64,000 bases of DNA, from contig CM072811.1 of NCBI GenBank assembly GCA_037013495.1, forward strand, positions 21,822,159 to 21,886,158, read 5' to 3'. Position 1 is the first letter of the stretch. Each line of letters starts with the position of its first letter. The position numbers and the translations under genes were made by a program. Positions 49,472 to 60,706 of this stretch are shown piece by piece. Source of the DNA: Hippophae tibetana (taxonomy: Eukaryota; Streptophyta; Magnoliopsida; Rosales; Elaeagnaceae). The notes under the pieces are model-generated. The model saw only the letters and a program-made list of their open reading frames with translations, ran no database searches and had not been told where the DNA came from.

Positions 49472-49490
49472 TACATTACTTTGATACAAC
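49472..49490 (-). other. Primer-binding site of element F
   Basis: Minus strand TTGTATCAAAGTAATGTAC follows the 5' LTR end, close to the initiator-Met site TGGTATCAGAGC. Confidence 0.6.
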
Positions 49491-49492
49491 TT

Positions 49493-50160
49493 TGTTACGA
49501 TTTCACCCTCACTGGTTTAACAAAACTCACTTAAAAGAATTATTCCCTAAAGTTTTGAATCAACGATAACTTAATCAAAAACCAAAAGAAACAAGAATCA
49601 AAATAACGCAAAATTTGAGTGGTTTAATCCCTAAATTATACTTCCTAATCCATTGGGAAAGAGTAAAATATATTCACTACTAAACATGAGTTTGTATAGA
49701 GAAGAAACAAGAATATTTACAAGAGATAAAACTGAATACACTAAGAGAATCGAAACCCTAACACATATTCTTGAAGTCTCTCACAAAAATTCCCATGAAT
49801 ACAAAAAAAAAAACCAGAGATGAAGAAAGGAGTAAAGAATGAGATGAAATGACACTAGGAAGAATAGAAGGAAATGTACATAGCACACCAAAAAATCCCT
49901 AAAGGAGTATATATACATACAAGAAAAATGAAAATTTTACCCCTCAACCTTTTATTGCAATGCATAATGGGCCTAAATATTTTGAGAAAATAACTCAAAT
50001 ACACATTAGTAGCTCAAGAGCCCAATACATATATAGTACAAGTAAATATTCATTAAACACATTTACCAAGGTATTATGAACGCATGATATATGTTAAACA
50101 AATGTAAATTCTTTCAATTCTAATCTCCACATACAATACTCTAGTGGCACAAAATTAACA
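49493..50160 (-). repeat. 5' LTR of element F
   Basis: 668 bases, minus-strand ends TGTTAATTTTGTG (50160) and CGTAACA (49493). Partner of 41979-42661. Shared blocks include ATCGAAACCCTAACA, GAATACAAARAAAAA, GTATATATACAT and CATTTACCAA. Confidence 0.8.
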
Positions 50161-50259
50161 ATTAATTGACAAAAAGAAATTTACCTATCCCACTTTTAGT
50201 GTACCATTTTGTATGCCACTAATGATTGGTAAACACATGTACAAAAAGCTCACATTTTA

Positions 50260-51170
50260 TGCAACAAGTGCCCTAAAGAGTGTTTGAAAAGTACTAATAT
50301 TTTGCAATTTATTTGCACTTAAATGCTAGAAATAAATTTAAATATGCATAATTTTATCATCATTTAAAGAAAATCAATGTGTTCAAAACCACGAGTATTT
50401 TCTATTGTCTTTAAGATATTTTTAGCTTCAATTTGATTAAGTTATTAACTTGAATATTAATTCCTAAAAACACTTGTTTGCAACTTAGAAGAATAAAATA
50501 ACAATACGTGTAAGGCTTACTTATAATCCAACTAGTTTATAATGGGTGAAACAAGAAAGTAAAGTAAAGTAATGTGGGTCATAGCATGAAACACATTGGG
50601 CCATGGCACACTCTATTCTGTTTAACATCAAAATCATGTAGTTTGAGCTGAGCCATGGTGAAAAATGTTATGTCATAGTGTGACTCTTCCTATTTGAAAC
50701 AGGCGAACCAAATCTAAAATTTAGGTTTTATAATCTAATTTTGACACCTTGAATAAAAGTCTAAATTATGTGTTCCACTTAAAGGATATTTTCATATAAA
50801 AAAGGAAAACCTAACAACCTAATTTATATCTTTGATAATCCAATTAATTTTAAGCAAGCATAGTAATAAGCTAATAAATCCTATAAATTTTTCAATGAGT
50901 GATAATTGTTTATCTTCTTAGAATTGTTTAAATCAATTCTATTCCTATACTTTAATTTTATATTATTAGTTTAGAATTTTCAAAATCCAAATATTATTAC
51001 ACAATGTTTAGGTTTATTTTTCATTTTTTTTAAAGATATTTGTTAAATTATCTAAAACCACAGAGTTCCTCTTTACATCGACCTTAGAACTATACTTATT
51101 ACTTTTTACAAAGTAATTCACGCACTTGTGAGTTTCTTTTATAAATATAAGAAATTTAACTATCAAGTTT
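50260..51170 (+). repeat. 5' LTR of gypsy element H, internally deleted
   Basis: It starts TGCAACAAGTG and aligns with 61733-62150 (AAATATGCATAATTTTAT, GTAAGGCTTAC, TTGGGCCATGG, CTGTTTAACATCAA, AATTTGAGCTGAGC-like blocks) and then jumps to the counterpart of 63000-63410 (AACCTAATTTATATCTTT...ATAAATATAAGAAATTTAA). About 0.8 kb present in the 3' copy is missing. It ends just before a gypsy primer site. Confidence 0.75.
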
Positions 51171-51171
51171 T

Positions 51172-51193
51172 TGGTACGATTACCGGAGAAGCA
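51172..51193 (+). other. Primer-binding site of element H
   Basis: TGGTACGATTACCGGAGAAG (then CA) aligns with TGGCGCCGTTGCCGGGGAGG, the standard sequence inside the 5' LTR of many plant gypsy elements. All changes are transitions. Confidence 0.8.
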
Positions 51194-51740
51194 TAGTGTT
51201 TTAAATTTTTATTATAAATTTTCATGATTTTTTATTGTTTTTATTTTAGGGTTTTTTAAAAAATTAATAAAAAATTAAAAATTAAAAAATAGTTTATTTA
51301 ATTTTTATTTTACCTTCCTTTCCTTTGTTAATTTATTTTCAATGATTTGTTTACTAACTATTTAATTTATTTTTCTTTTAGTATTTTGTGTACTTATTTT
51401 TATTTATGGTTTATTTCTATTTCTTTCTTTATTTTTAATTATTAATTTACTACCTTTATTTCTTTATCTTATTATTTTTATTTACAAATGTTTTGTTTAC
51501 AAACTTTTATTTTTATTTTTTATTTGATATTTTATATTTATTTTATTTTTATAATTATTTATGTACTTTTATTTTTATTTTTGTGATCAGAGCAATTATT
51601 TTTGTTTTTTTATTATTATTTTTATTTCTTATTGATTTTTACTTCTTTTGATTTGGTTTTACTTTATTTATTTTTGTTATGTATTTGTTTTTATTTTCTT
51701 ATATTTTATCTTTTTATAATTATTTAGTATTTAGTATTAT
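51194..51740 (+). mobile_element. T-rich leader of element H, gag missing
   Basis: About 550 bases dominated by TTTATTTTTATTT words. No gag frame is seen between the primer site and protease, so gag is deleted or decayed beyond recognition. Confidence 0.5.
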
Positions 51741-51744
51741 ATTA

Positions 51745-52275
51745 GTAAAATATATTTCTAAAGTCACCTCCAAAGATTCTAAAAGTTTTAATATCACTAT
51801 TGGTGACAAAAATGAGGTATATGTTCAGTTAGACCTAGGTGCCAGCATTAATTTAATATCATATTTATTATACTTGCATATAAGAGAAGGTATGTTAAAG
51901 CCTCTAATCATGTCCCTACATTTAGAAGATAAATATCAAATATATCCACAAGGCATGGTAAAGGATTTAATGATACATGTAGATAATCTTATCTTACATA
52001 TAGAATTTGTCATTGCCTACAAATGGACAAAGAGCACAATGTACTTCTTAATATACCATTCATGACCACTAACAAAATAGTTGCTAGTATCCTTAAAAGG
52101 AGTTTATCAATGACAATCTTGACACCAAAACTGTACATTTTCAAATACATACTTACACAAACTCAATGACCAATGGGACATTTAGTGAATTAAATTCTAT
52201 AAATTGTAATCCCCCTAGTAACATTATGGTAAGACGTTAATCTAGCACTTGATGAGAGATAACCCATCATTTTAG
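51745..52275 (+). pseudogene. Aspartic protease and polyprotein tail of element H
   Basis: Frame 51679-52065 reads KVTSKDSKSFNITIGD, the active-site DLGASINLI (DLGAS at 51832-51846), LKPLIMSLHLEDKYQIYPQGMVKDLMIHVD and FVIAY, matching gypsy retropepsins of the Athila/Tat group. The next segment (MTTNKIVASILKRSLSMTI) fits the FMATxxxxIDVxxGxLTM motif. Very soon after, at 52242-52268, GCACTTGATGAGAGATAACC matches the end-of-polyprotein sequence common in these elements (GCTTGTTGGGAGGCAACCC). RT, RNase H and integrase are therefore deleted. Confidence 0.7.
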
Positions 52276-53020
52276 ATAGTATTTCTTTGCTTTTCTTAAA
52301 ATTTAATTTTTTTATTATATTTTCTATTATTTTAAATTTAATGTATGTTATTTTATTAAAAGTGTTCAATTTATAATTGTTTATTAAGATGAGATTTATG
52401 AGAAGTACACAATATTGTGGTTATGTCATAAAATTGAACTATATGATGAATGCATCACATCACGTGCATAATCACATTGTGATAAGAAAAATGGGTAACT
52501 TTTCTTTTTATTTTCTTCTTTATCATTAATTTATATTTGGCACATTAAGACCGATGTAGATTCTAGGTTGGGGCAAAATAAAAATTACACATGAATTTAG
52601 GTATTTTTAATTTTTTTATTAAACAAATATATACTTTTTTTCAATTTTTAGTTCATTTAAAGTGAATGATTGAGTATTTTGCACTGTTGGATTAATATCT
52701 AAAGCATATTATGAGATATTATGATAATTAGAATTTTTATTCAAAGTTTATGTGTCATGCTTGAATGTTGAGATTGAGATAAAACTGAAATTAGTGTTTA
52801 AGAATCAAATAGTGGAGACTACCTCATGAGAATATTTTGAGCCTATAATTTTTTTTAAGTGATAATATTTTTCTATTGTTTTAAACAATCTTCTTATTAA
52901 TTCAAATTGCTAAATGATCTCTATAGGTTTTTCATTGAATGTTAGGATTTTTAACATCTAATAAAGAATTATATACATTTTCATTACAAAACTTGAATGA
53001 ATTAAATAGAAATTAAAAGT
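52276..53020 (+). mobile_element. 3' region of element H, left of the B insertion
   Basis: Non-coding AT-rich sequence. It ends at the target duplication AAAGT (53016-53020) and resumes at 60707. Confidence 0.5.
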
Positions 53021-54437
53021 TGTAAGGTTTGTGAGTGTTATTGATATTCGTAAATAAAATATTTCTAGGTAATTTTAGTTTCTAGGTGTATCTTTTGAGA
53101 ATATTTTCAAACTGAAGAAATTATCGAGCCTTAACGGTCACATCTCAAGTATAGCTATGTTCCGATGAATGTTAGATTTCATATTAGACACATAAGAACA
53201 TTGTTCAAAATAGATCGAGCTTAATTGAAACTCCTAAATTAACTTTTAATATGACTAGATCATATCAAAGCATTAACTCAATCGATCGACCACTAGATCG
53301 ATCAAGATTAATGACTAAATCAATCAATTTATTTCTAAATTAATTAATACTTTCACTAGATTGATCGATATTTAACTAGATTGATTGAACTATTCCTAGT
53401 TAATCAATCGAGCTTGACTAGATCAATCAAGTCGTCAAGTTTTCAAATTTAACCTAATTTTTAATCAAGTAAATTAGAATTTTTACTATATTATCCATAT
53501 ATTTTTAAGCTTTTTTAAATACTTTTGAGGAAATTTCTTTAATCAACATTAGACCTAAAGTTTCAATTAATTTTATTTAATCAAACTATTGGCTCACAAT
53601 TTTATAACCACACAAAAGTATTACTCTTTATCTTAATCTCTCTCTTATTTAAAAAATATAAGATCATAATTCTTTAGGATTCTTTATTTTGGTTAATCTA
53701 TCATACATTGGTGGTTGTATTTGATTTCTTAATAAGGCCTAATTGGTTCATGATATTTTGGGCATACGTTCTTATAACTTCTTTATTTTCGTTATTGATC
53801 AAATAATTATATGTGTCATATCATAATTATTTGGTTTAATTATTAATCTTTATATAAGCTATTTTTATTGAACTTGTGCTTAAACTAATTATTTTAGAGT
53901 TGCTAGTTGATTTTGATTTATCTGACATATTTATTAAATCATATAGTTATGATTGTTCATTATTGAATCTGCTCTCGAGCATACATTCACACTTGTGTTA
54001 TTGTGCTAACTTTTTAAGTGCTAGTTGTACGTGTTCAATTAACTCGTATGACTTGAATTCATAAAAGCGTTGGTCTAGATCTGAACACCTTTCTTATAGA
54101 GACTATGATGAAAGTAGTAGCTTGTAAGCAGATTACTTATGGTTATTTCTTTGCTGGACAGTTTGAGCCCTATCCTTGCAATTAAAAATTATTTTCATAG
54201 TGGATAGTTAAATCTGATAGAAAGATATTTTTTCTCTTAGGTTATTGGTATGACCTAGGTTATTTCCATCTAAAAATCTTGTGTGTTAATCTTTATATTT
54301 CTGCATTAATTTGTTTATATGTGATTGCATGTCTAGCTATTTTGAAAAAATTTAATTTTTTATACTTCTAGTGATTATCTTATCATAACCCTCTCTAGCT
54401 AACACGATTCATAATTAAACAAATTTGTTTTCTCTCA
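53021..54437 (+). repeat. 5' LTR of gag-only element B
   Basis: 1417 bases from TGTAAGGTTTGTGAGTG to TTCTCTCA, paired with 59293-60706. GATCGATC-type words cluster at 53210-53450. The element is bordered by a perfect AAAGT direct repeat (53016-53020 and 60707-60711), which proves both outer ends. Confidence 0.9.
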
Positions 54438-54439
54438 GG

Positions 54440-54450
54440 TGGTATCAAAG
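54440..54450 (+). other. Primer-binding site of element B
   Basis: TGGTATCAAAG, two bases after the LTR, is the initiator-Met primer site with one change. Typical of copia elements. Confidence 0.85.
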
Positions 54451-54499
54451 TAGGTCACTTGATACACTTACTTTACCTAGGACCTTAGTATGCCTAGGA

Positions 54500-56053
54500 C
54501 CTTATTATGGATCATTTAAGATAAGGTTTTAATTACCTATATTGGAAGGCTCGCATGAGAGCCTTTTATACAGTCTATAGATGAGAGTGTTTGTAATTCT
54601 TTACTTTATGGTTGGGAACCATCTACAGTTACCAAAGATAACATAGTCACTCCTAAGTTTAGGAACGAATGGACCAATCAAGATAAAACTACAAGCAATT
54701 AGAATCAAAAAGGTATTAATGCTATTTTTAGCATTGTATTTGTTGATGAGTTTCATCATATTTCTCATATTGATATTGCTAAACATGCTTGGGATCTTTT
54801 AGAGGTTTCTCATAAGGGAACCACTTAAGTTAAATGAACTAACGCATACTTGGTAGTCAATTTGAAAATCTTAGGACGAAAGAATATGAAACTTTCTCTA
54901 AATTTTATATTAAATTATGTGATATTACTAGCACCTCTACCAAATTTGGAGAGAAAAATGGTAATTTCAAGATAGTTCAAAATATTTCTTGTTCATTACC
55001 AGATTGCTTCCATACAAAGTTCACTAACATTGATAAAAGAAAGGATGTGGAATACGAGAGAACTCAAATGTGTGAGTTCTGATGGTAAGAAATCTAAACC
55101 AAGTGGACTTCAATGTTTTGAATGTATGGGTTTCGATAACTTCACAATTGGTATGCAAACAAGAAGAAACAAACTAGAAGAGCTTTCAATGCTACACTTA
55201 TTAACTCTAAAAGTGATAATGACAATCTAGTTGAATTAGACAACAATTATTTGGCATTTACTATAACTACAGGTAGACAATTCAATAAGTTTAATATTGA
55301 TTTAAAAGATGAGGAAAGTGATGTTGAATTAGTACTCAATAATTTAATGTCACTAGTATTAATGAAATATTCATAGATTATGTAAGATGCAAAAGGAAAG
55401 TAGCTAAACTAAATGAGAAACTTAAAACCTTTGAAATAAATTCCTCAATTATAGAAAAACAAAAAATTGAACTGTAATAATGTGCTAATGTTTTAAATTC
55501 AAATCATGTAGATATTAAACTGGAAAACAAGATTCTTATGCAAGAAATTGAACATTCAAAGGAAGCAATAAGGAGGTTAAAAATTAGAGCTAAAAGGTTG
55601 AACAAAGTTCTAGGTTATTGAAATCCTATTGTAGACAAGAAAGGGAAATGATATGTAGATGAGCACACTATGCCATCTTCTTCAAAATCAAATGAATTTT
55701 TCAAACTTTTAAACATGTCATCCCTCACGTGATACATATGACATTGGTTATAAGGATGAGAGCTCCACTCCTTCAACATCAAAAATCACATTTGTAAGAC
55801 CTTCTAACCCTACTCCTTATGTTACCCATTGTACACAAAGAATAGTTGCACTTGTGATTGAAAAATCTGTTAAGTTTGTACTTGTCTGTCATCAATGTGG
55901 TAGGAAAGGTCATAATAGACTTAAGTGTAGATTTTTGATAAATGCTTCTAAATGTAATAATACTTTTCATGCCTCACATAGTAGGACTCATAAAAATCAT
56001 CCATCTATGCATGTTGTATCATATTCTAGGATGAATGGAAATTATGGTTACAT
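54500..56053 (+). pseudogene. gag of element B, first part
   Basis: Copia Retrotran_gag_2-type gag. The start is damaged: the NYxYWKARMRAF motif is present near 54530, but about 40 bases kept in element C are missing. Then follow segments matching C: IFVDEFHHISHIDIAKHAWDLLEVSHKGT-like, FENLRTKEYETFSKFYIKLCDI, a first zinc knuckle that has decayed (CFECMGFDNF, 55108-55135), NNYLAFTITTGRQFNKFNI, a Lys/Glu-rich coiled segment (55380-55620), and a second, intact C-X2-C-X4-H-X4-C box CHQCGRKGHNRLKC (55887-55928). Stops break the frame in several places. At 56054 it is interrupted by a CACTA transposon and continues at 57750. Confidence 0.8.
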
Positions 56054-56084
56054 CACTACTACAAAATGTGGCATTTATGTCGAG

Positions 56085-56430
56085 ATTTAAAGTCAGTTTT
56101 TATGGAAAACTGACTTATAATAAATTTAAAGTCGGTTGACATGTTGAACCGACACTACATGTTTGATGCAGCGTCAATTATATGTGTCAACACATCAACC
56201 AATGCTACACACAATATTTTAAGTCAGTTCTACATGTCAATCGACTTAAGCCACGTGTAGCATCGGTCTTACGTATCAACCAACGCTACTATTTTATTTT
56301 TCTGTAACTTTTTAAGTCGATTGACACGTAAAACTGACTTAAAATCCTACATGTAGTGTCAGTTGACACATAGAATTGACACTATACATAGGATTTTAAG
56401 TCATTTCTACGTGTCAACCGACTTAAGCCA
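56085..56430. repeat. Left subterminal repeat array of the CACTA element
   Basis: Direct and inverted copies of a word near AAGTCGGTTGACACGTAGAA, alternating with GTAGCGTCGGT and CCACGTGTAG words. Such arrays bind transposase in En/Spm. Adjacent inverted copies would form hairpins. Confidence 0.75.
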
Positions 56431-56934
56431 CGTGTGGAGAATATGCAAATAAAAAATAATTAAAAAATAAGTCAATATATGATTCATAAATAAAAGAACT
56501 CAATAAAAAAATAATTATTAACATTGAAAAACTCTAAATTAAGAATGGAGGTGGGATGGACGAGACATTTATAATAATAACTATAATTTTTGTATTAATT
56601 TTGGATACATTCATATCATCAGTCATAAATAGATAATAATTTTCTCACACTTTAATTATACTTCTTATTTTTAACATTTATTTAAAAATATATTTAGTTT
56701 AAAAAATCAAATGTTAATATAATTTTTATTTTACTACATTATTTAAAATATTAATATTAATTTTTATTTTTAAATAATTAGTATATATTTTTAAATAATA
56801 TAAAATAAAATAAAATTGAGATTAATTATTGAAAAAATATATATTTTATAATTATATATATAATAATATTAATATTTATTGAATTTTAATTAATCATAAT
56901 TTTAATCTACATGTAAATAGAAAAATAAAATAGT

Positions 56935-57065
56935 AGCGTCGGTTGACACATAGGATTTTAAGTCGGTTCTACATGTCAACCGACTTAAGCCTGTAGCGTC
57001 AGTTAACACGTAGAACCGACTTAAAATCCTACGTGTAGCGTCGGTCCTATGTGTCAACCGATACT
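56935..57065. repeat. Second subterminal-type repeat array
   Basis: Same words as at 56085-56430 (GCGTCGGTTGACACATAGGA, AAGTCGGTTCTACATGTCAA, CCTACGTGTAGCGTCGGT). It lies nearly 700 bases from the right end, left of the captured gene piece. That suggests the gene piece was added between this array and the right terminus. Confidence 0.7.
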
Positions 57066-57277
57066 ACACACGATTGTTTTTCTTTTCTCTTCTTTCTTCC
57101 TCATTTGACAAAAAAATTAAATTTATCGACCCCTCCATTTCTCCCTCTTCTCTACTTACCTCTCTTTGTTATTTACTTGCTTACCCTCTTTCTTCTTCAC
57201 CTTGTATCATTATTTCCTAATTCTCAACACAACTTCTCATTTTGACAACATTAAAATCATCCAAACACCATATCTCA

Positions 57278-57654
57278 ATGTCCTCATTATCATCAACTTT
57301 CACTTTGAAAGAGTCTTCATCTTTTAAGCATCATACATACAGATCTAGTGATTTATCTGATTTCATTACTATTGTTTTTGGATTTTTCTTAATCTGTTTC
57401 TTTTACAAATCTAATGGTTTTTGAATTTTACAAGGGTTGAAAGACGACGGATCTACGATATTGTTAATGTATTGGAGAGTGTTGGGGTAGGATATTTATT
57501 TTTACTGTTAAAAATAATGTTTATTTGACTGGTTGTGAAATTATATTAGTAGTTATTCTTATAACTGGTTTGAATTTTTATTTAGGTTCTTGCAAGAAAA
57601 GAAAACAATCAGTATTCATGGAAAGGATTTGGAGCTATTCCCAAGGCTATATAA
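57278..57654 (+). pseudogene. Captured E2F/DEL-like (atypical E2F) gene fragment inside the CACTA element
   Basis: At 57436-57486 the frame reads VERRRIYDIVNVLESVG, then a 99-bp GT-AG intron (57487-57585), then VLARKENNQYSWKGFGAIPK (57586-57645) before a stop at 57652. This is the recognition helix region of the first DNA-binding domain of DEL/atypical E2F proteins, which repress cell-cycle and endocycle genes without a DP partner. Upstream, from an ATG at 57278, MSSLSSTFTLKESSSFKHHTY resembles the Ser-rich start of DEL proteins; the middle of the domain (the KSLGLLC...SKLG part) is missing. The acceptor-like TTTTACAAG before 57435 fits an exon boundary. With no dimerisation domain and no second binding domain it cannot be a working factor. 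Identity of the binding-domain piece is firm, that of the N-terminal piece moderate. Confidence 0.85.
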
Positions 57655-57749
57655 GGTTATGAGGATAGTAGAAAATGAGTAAAATTTGAAAGAAAAAAAA
57701 TTAAAGTGAGTTCACCTAACCAAATTTAATAGTATATTTTGGCATAGTG

Positions 57750-57950
57750 CATGTTTAAAAATCCTACTAGAAAGCATAAAGTTGTTAGCTCAAATAGGAA
57801 AGTGAAATTCAATGAATTTAATTCTAGGACTAATTATCGTTATCCTATCATGCATATTGCATCTTCATTAAGGATGAATAGAAAATCTAAACGTAAATCC
57901 AAGAATATTCCAATGACAACTAAGATAGTTTATTTCCGACCTTAAGGTAT
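57750..57950 (+). pseudogene. gag of element B, C-terminal part after the CACTA insertion
   Basis: Frame 57751-57945 contains KNPTRKHKVVSSNRKVKF, the continuation of the sequence left off at 56053, and aligns with the end of gag in C (KNSTRKHEVVGLKRKVKC at 11843-12310). It is basic and low in complexity. Confidence 0.8.
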
Positions 57951-59280
57951 AAAGAGACCAAAATTCAAGAAAGTTTGGGTTAGAAAATATTATCTCTTTC
58001 TAATCACCTGACCGTCGTTTGTTATTGATTCACTTAGATACAATCACTTGAGTGCTTAATTGACCATAGGTGAACATCTTTAGTTTGTTTGTTTGTTTTT
58101 TGCTTTTATTGATGTTTATTTAGTTAATAAAAAAGGTATACTGCTTTAACACTAACATGAACATTACATACCACCCTCATACTTTTGATTACATCTTTAA
58201 CAACTAGATAGTGTGACTTATACACTTACATATCTTATGCATCTAGTGATCAATGTCAACACGATCCTAATCACAAACTTACTAGACACATATGTATGTC
58301 ATGCAAAAATTTATGATTGATTATATGAGTATTTAGGGACTTAGATAACTTGACTACTAGAATTGTATTTAAGTTCTCTCTTACACTTTATAAAATCCTG
58401 CTATAGAGACACTTACTTTTTTAGAGTGTTACCTACTGTGATGTGTGAAGCTACCGTAGTGAATGGAAAGGGTAATCTCACAATTAGTGTGAAATTTGTC
58501 ATTTTAGATTTTTGGCTCGTGCATAATATTAAAGGAAAAATAAAAAATATTAAAGTAATTGCATGCATAAAAAAGAGAGCCATAAATGGTTATACAAACA
58601 AAAATAAGTAACCAATATCTCACAAAAAAAAAAATTCAAGAGGGGAATACAAAACAAAAAATATTGATTAAAGCTTTCTCTTAGTTAGTAAAATTTTACT
58701 TTGTGTAATTTTTAATTCAACTTCAACTCTTTCATGATTGATAATACTTTTTCTATAGATTTTTCATAACTAATCATGAAAGGACTAACTGACATACTAG
58801 TGTTATTTCAAAACTCAACTCACTTGTGGTGACTGTGGATATGTCACTATATGTTTGATCATGTTTGTGTGTATTTCATACATATGTTTATGTTATTAAT
58901 GACTAATCACACCTTGAGCACAAATTAATTTTTCTGTGTATGCAAAGTTGTAATCATATTTAGATTGATCTATTACCCTCTACTAAGAAAATATTTTCAT
59001 CTTTACTTTGTGTTTAATTAATCAATCTATTTTTTCTCATGTTTATATTTGTATATTTATATATTTGTATGAAAAGAATGGGGAGAAAAATTTATATAAA
59101 AAAAAGGATAATTAATTTAAGGAATATTTTTATTTTTGAATTACTTTGATATTTCTTTTTGGATATACTAAACTATTATGAAAAATGAGTTATTCAAATT
59201 ATAGGATATTTACATTATGTAAATTATTTTTCCTATTTACATTATGTATTGAGAGAGAGGTTTTATCACATGAATATGTC
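57951..59280 (+). mobile_element. Non-coding 3' region of gag-only element B
   Basis: No protease, integrase, RT or RNase H motif on either strand. Blocks match 10109-11842 of element C on its own strand, including GTGTGAAATTTGTCAT-, AAAGGAAAAATAAAAAAT and AAATAAGTAACC. A small frame at 58363-58611 is not shared in open form with C, so I do not call it a gene. A purine tract AAATGAGAAGAT precedes the 3' LTR. Confidence 0.65.
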
Positions 59281-59292
59281 AAATGAGAAGAT

Positions 59293-60706
59293 TGAAAGGT
59301 TTGTGAGTATTGGCGATATTTGCGAACAAAACATTTTCATGTAATTTTAGTTTTTAGGTTTGTCTTCTAAGAATATTTTCAAGCCGAAGACATTATCGAG
59401 CCTCAACAATTACATCTTAGGTATATATCTACTCCCTTACACGTTAGATTTTGTATTAGACTCATAGGAATATTGTTTAAATAGGTCACTCAATCGATCA
59501 AATGTTGACTAAATCAATCAAGCTTAATTAAAACTGGCTTAATTAATTTTTAATATGACTAAATCGATCAAAACATTAACTCTATTGATGAATCACTAAA
59601 TCGATCAAGATTAATGATAAAATTGATCCACTTATTTCTAAATTAATTAATTTTTTCACTATATCGATCAAGCTAGTTTTAGATTGATCGAGCTATCATG
59701 TTTTCAAATTTAACCTAATTTTTACTTTAGTCAATTAGTATTTTTACTATATTGTCTTTATGTTTTTAAGATCTCCTAAATACTTTTAAGGAAAACAATT
59801 TCATTAACCTTTGACCTAGGATTTCAATTTATGCTATTTAATCAAATCATTGGCTCACAATTTCAATAACCACACAAGAGCATTATTCTCTTGATGTTTA
59901 TCTCTCTCTTGTTTTGCAAACATAAGATCATAATTATTTAGGTTTCTTTATTTTAGTTGATCTATCAAACATTGGTGGTTGTGTTTGATTGATTAATAAG
60001 CCTAATTAGTTTATGATACTTTGATCATATGTTCCTATAGCTTCTTATTTATTTTCGTTCTTGATAAAAAAAAATGTGTGTCATATCATAATTATTTGGT
60101 TTGATTAGTAATCATTAAAAAATATATCTTTATTAAACTTGTCCTTAAATTGATTATTCTATGGTTTCTAGTTGATTTCAATTTATCTAATATATTTATT
60201 AAATCATCTAGTTAGAATTTTTCATTATTGAATCTTATATGGGACACAAATATTACACTTGTGCTATTATGATAACTTTTTAGGTACAAATTGCAAGGGT
60301 TCGATTAACTTTTATTACTCGAGTTCATCGAAACGTTGGCCTGCATCCAAATACCTTTCTTGTAGAAACTATTATAAAAGTATAAGCTTGTAAGTGATTA
60401 CTTGAAGGCACTACCTTGCTTGATAGTTTGAATCAAAGCCTTGTAATTTGACCTTATTTTTCATAGGGGATAGTTAGGTGGTCCGGTAGACCCGTGGTTT
60501 TTCTCTTAGATCATTAGTATGGCCTAGGTTTTTTTCATCTAAAAATCTTGTCTATCAATCTTTATATTTTTGCATTAATTTATTTACATGTGATTACATG
60601 TCTAGTCATTCTGTCAATTTTTAATTTGTTATACTTCCACTGATTATCTTTTTACAACCCTTTCCATCTAACACAATTCATAAATAAACAAAAAACAATT
60701 CTCTCA
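59293..60706 (+). repeat. 3' LTR of gag-only element B
   Basis: 1414 bases ending AATTCTCTCA, followed by the target duplication AAAGT. Clearly the partner of 53021-54437, with many point differences. GATCGATC-type words cluster at 59480-59700. Confidence 0.9.

Larger units (their letters stand above)
56054..57749. mobile_element. CACTA (En/Spm-type) DNA transposon with captured gene fragment, 1696 bp
   Basis: Ends: CACTACTACAAAATGT at 56054 and, on the opposite strand from 57749, CACTATGCCAAAATAT; 12 of 16 bases match. A perfect 3-bp direct repeat CAT (56051-56053 and 57750-57752) is the size made by CACTA transposases. Subterminal repeats based on AAGTCGGTTGACACGTAGA and its inverse fill 56085-56430 and again 56935-57065, as in this superfamily. 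No transposase is encoded, so it is non-autonomous. It splits gag of B, and the reading frame on both sides matches the uninterrupted gag of C (11843-12310). The right part holds an E2F/DEL-like gene fragment. Confidence 0.9.

Noticed and set aside
56085..57065. Spaced repeats resembling a CRISPR array
   Set aside because: The repeats are direct and inverted, unevenly spaced, and belong to the subterminal arrays of a CACTA transposon in plant DNA.
57051..57245. 64-codon frame upstream of the E2F/DEL piece
   Set aside because: Leucine- and phenylalanine-rich pyrimidine tract; it looks like the 5' leader of the captured gene, not a coding region.
58363..58611. 82-codon frame in the 3' region of element B
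   Set aside because: The aligned part of element C is not open, so it is not a conserved gene of the family.
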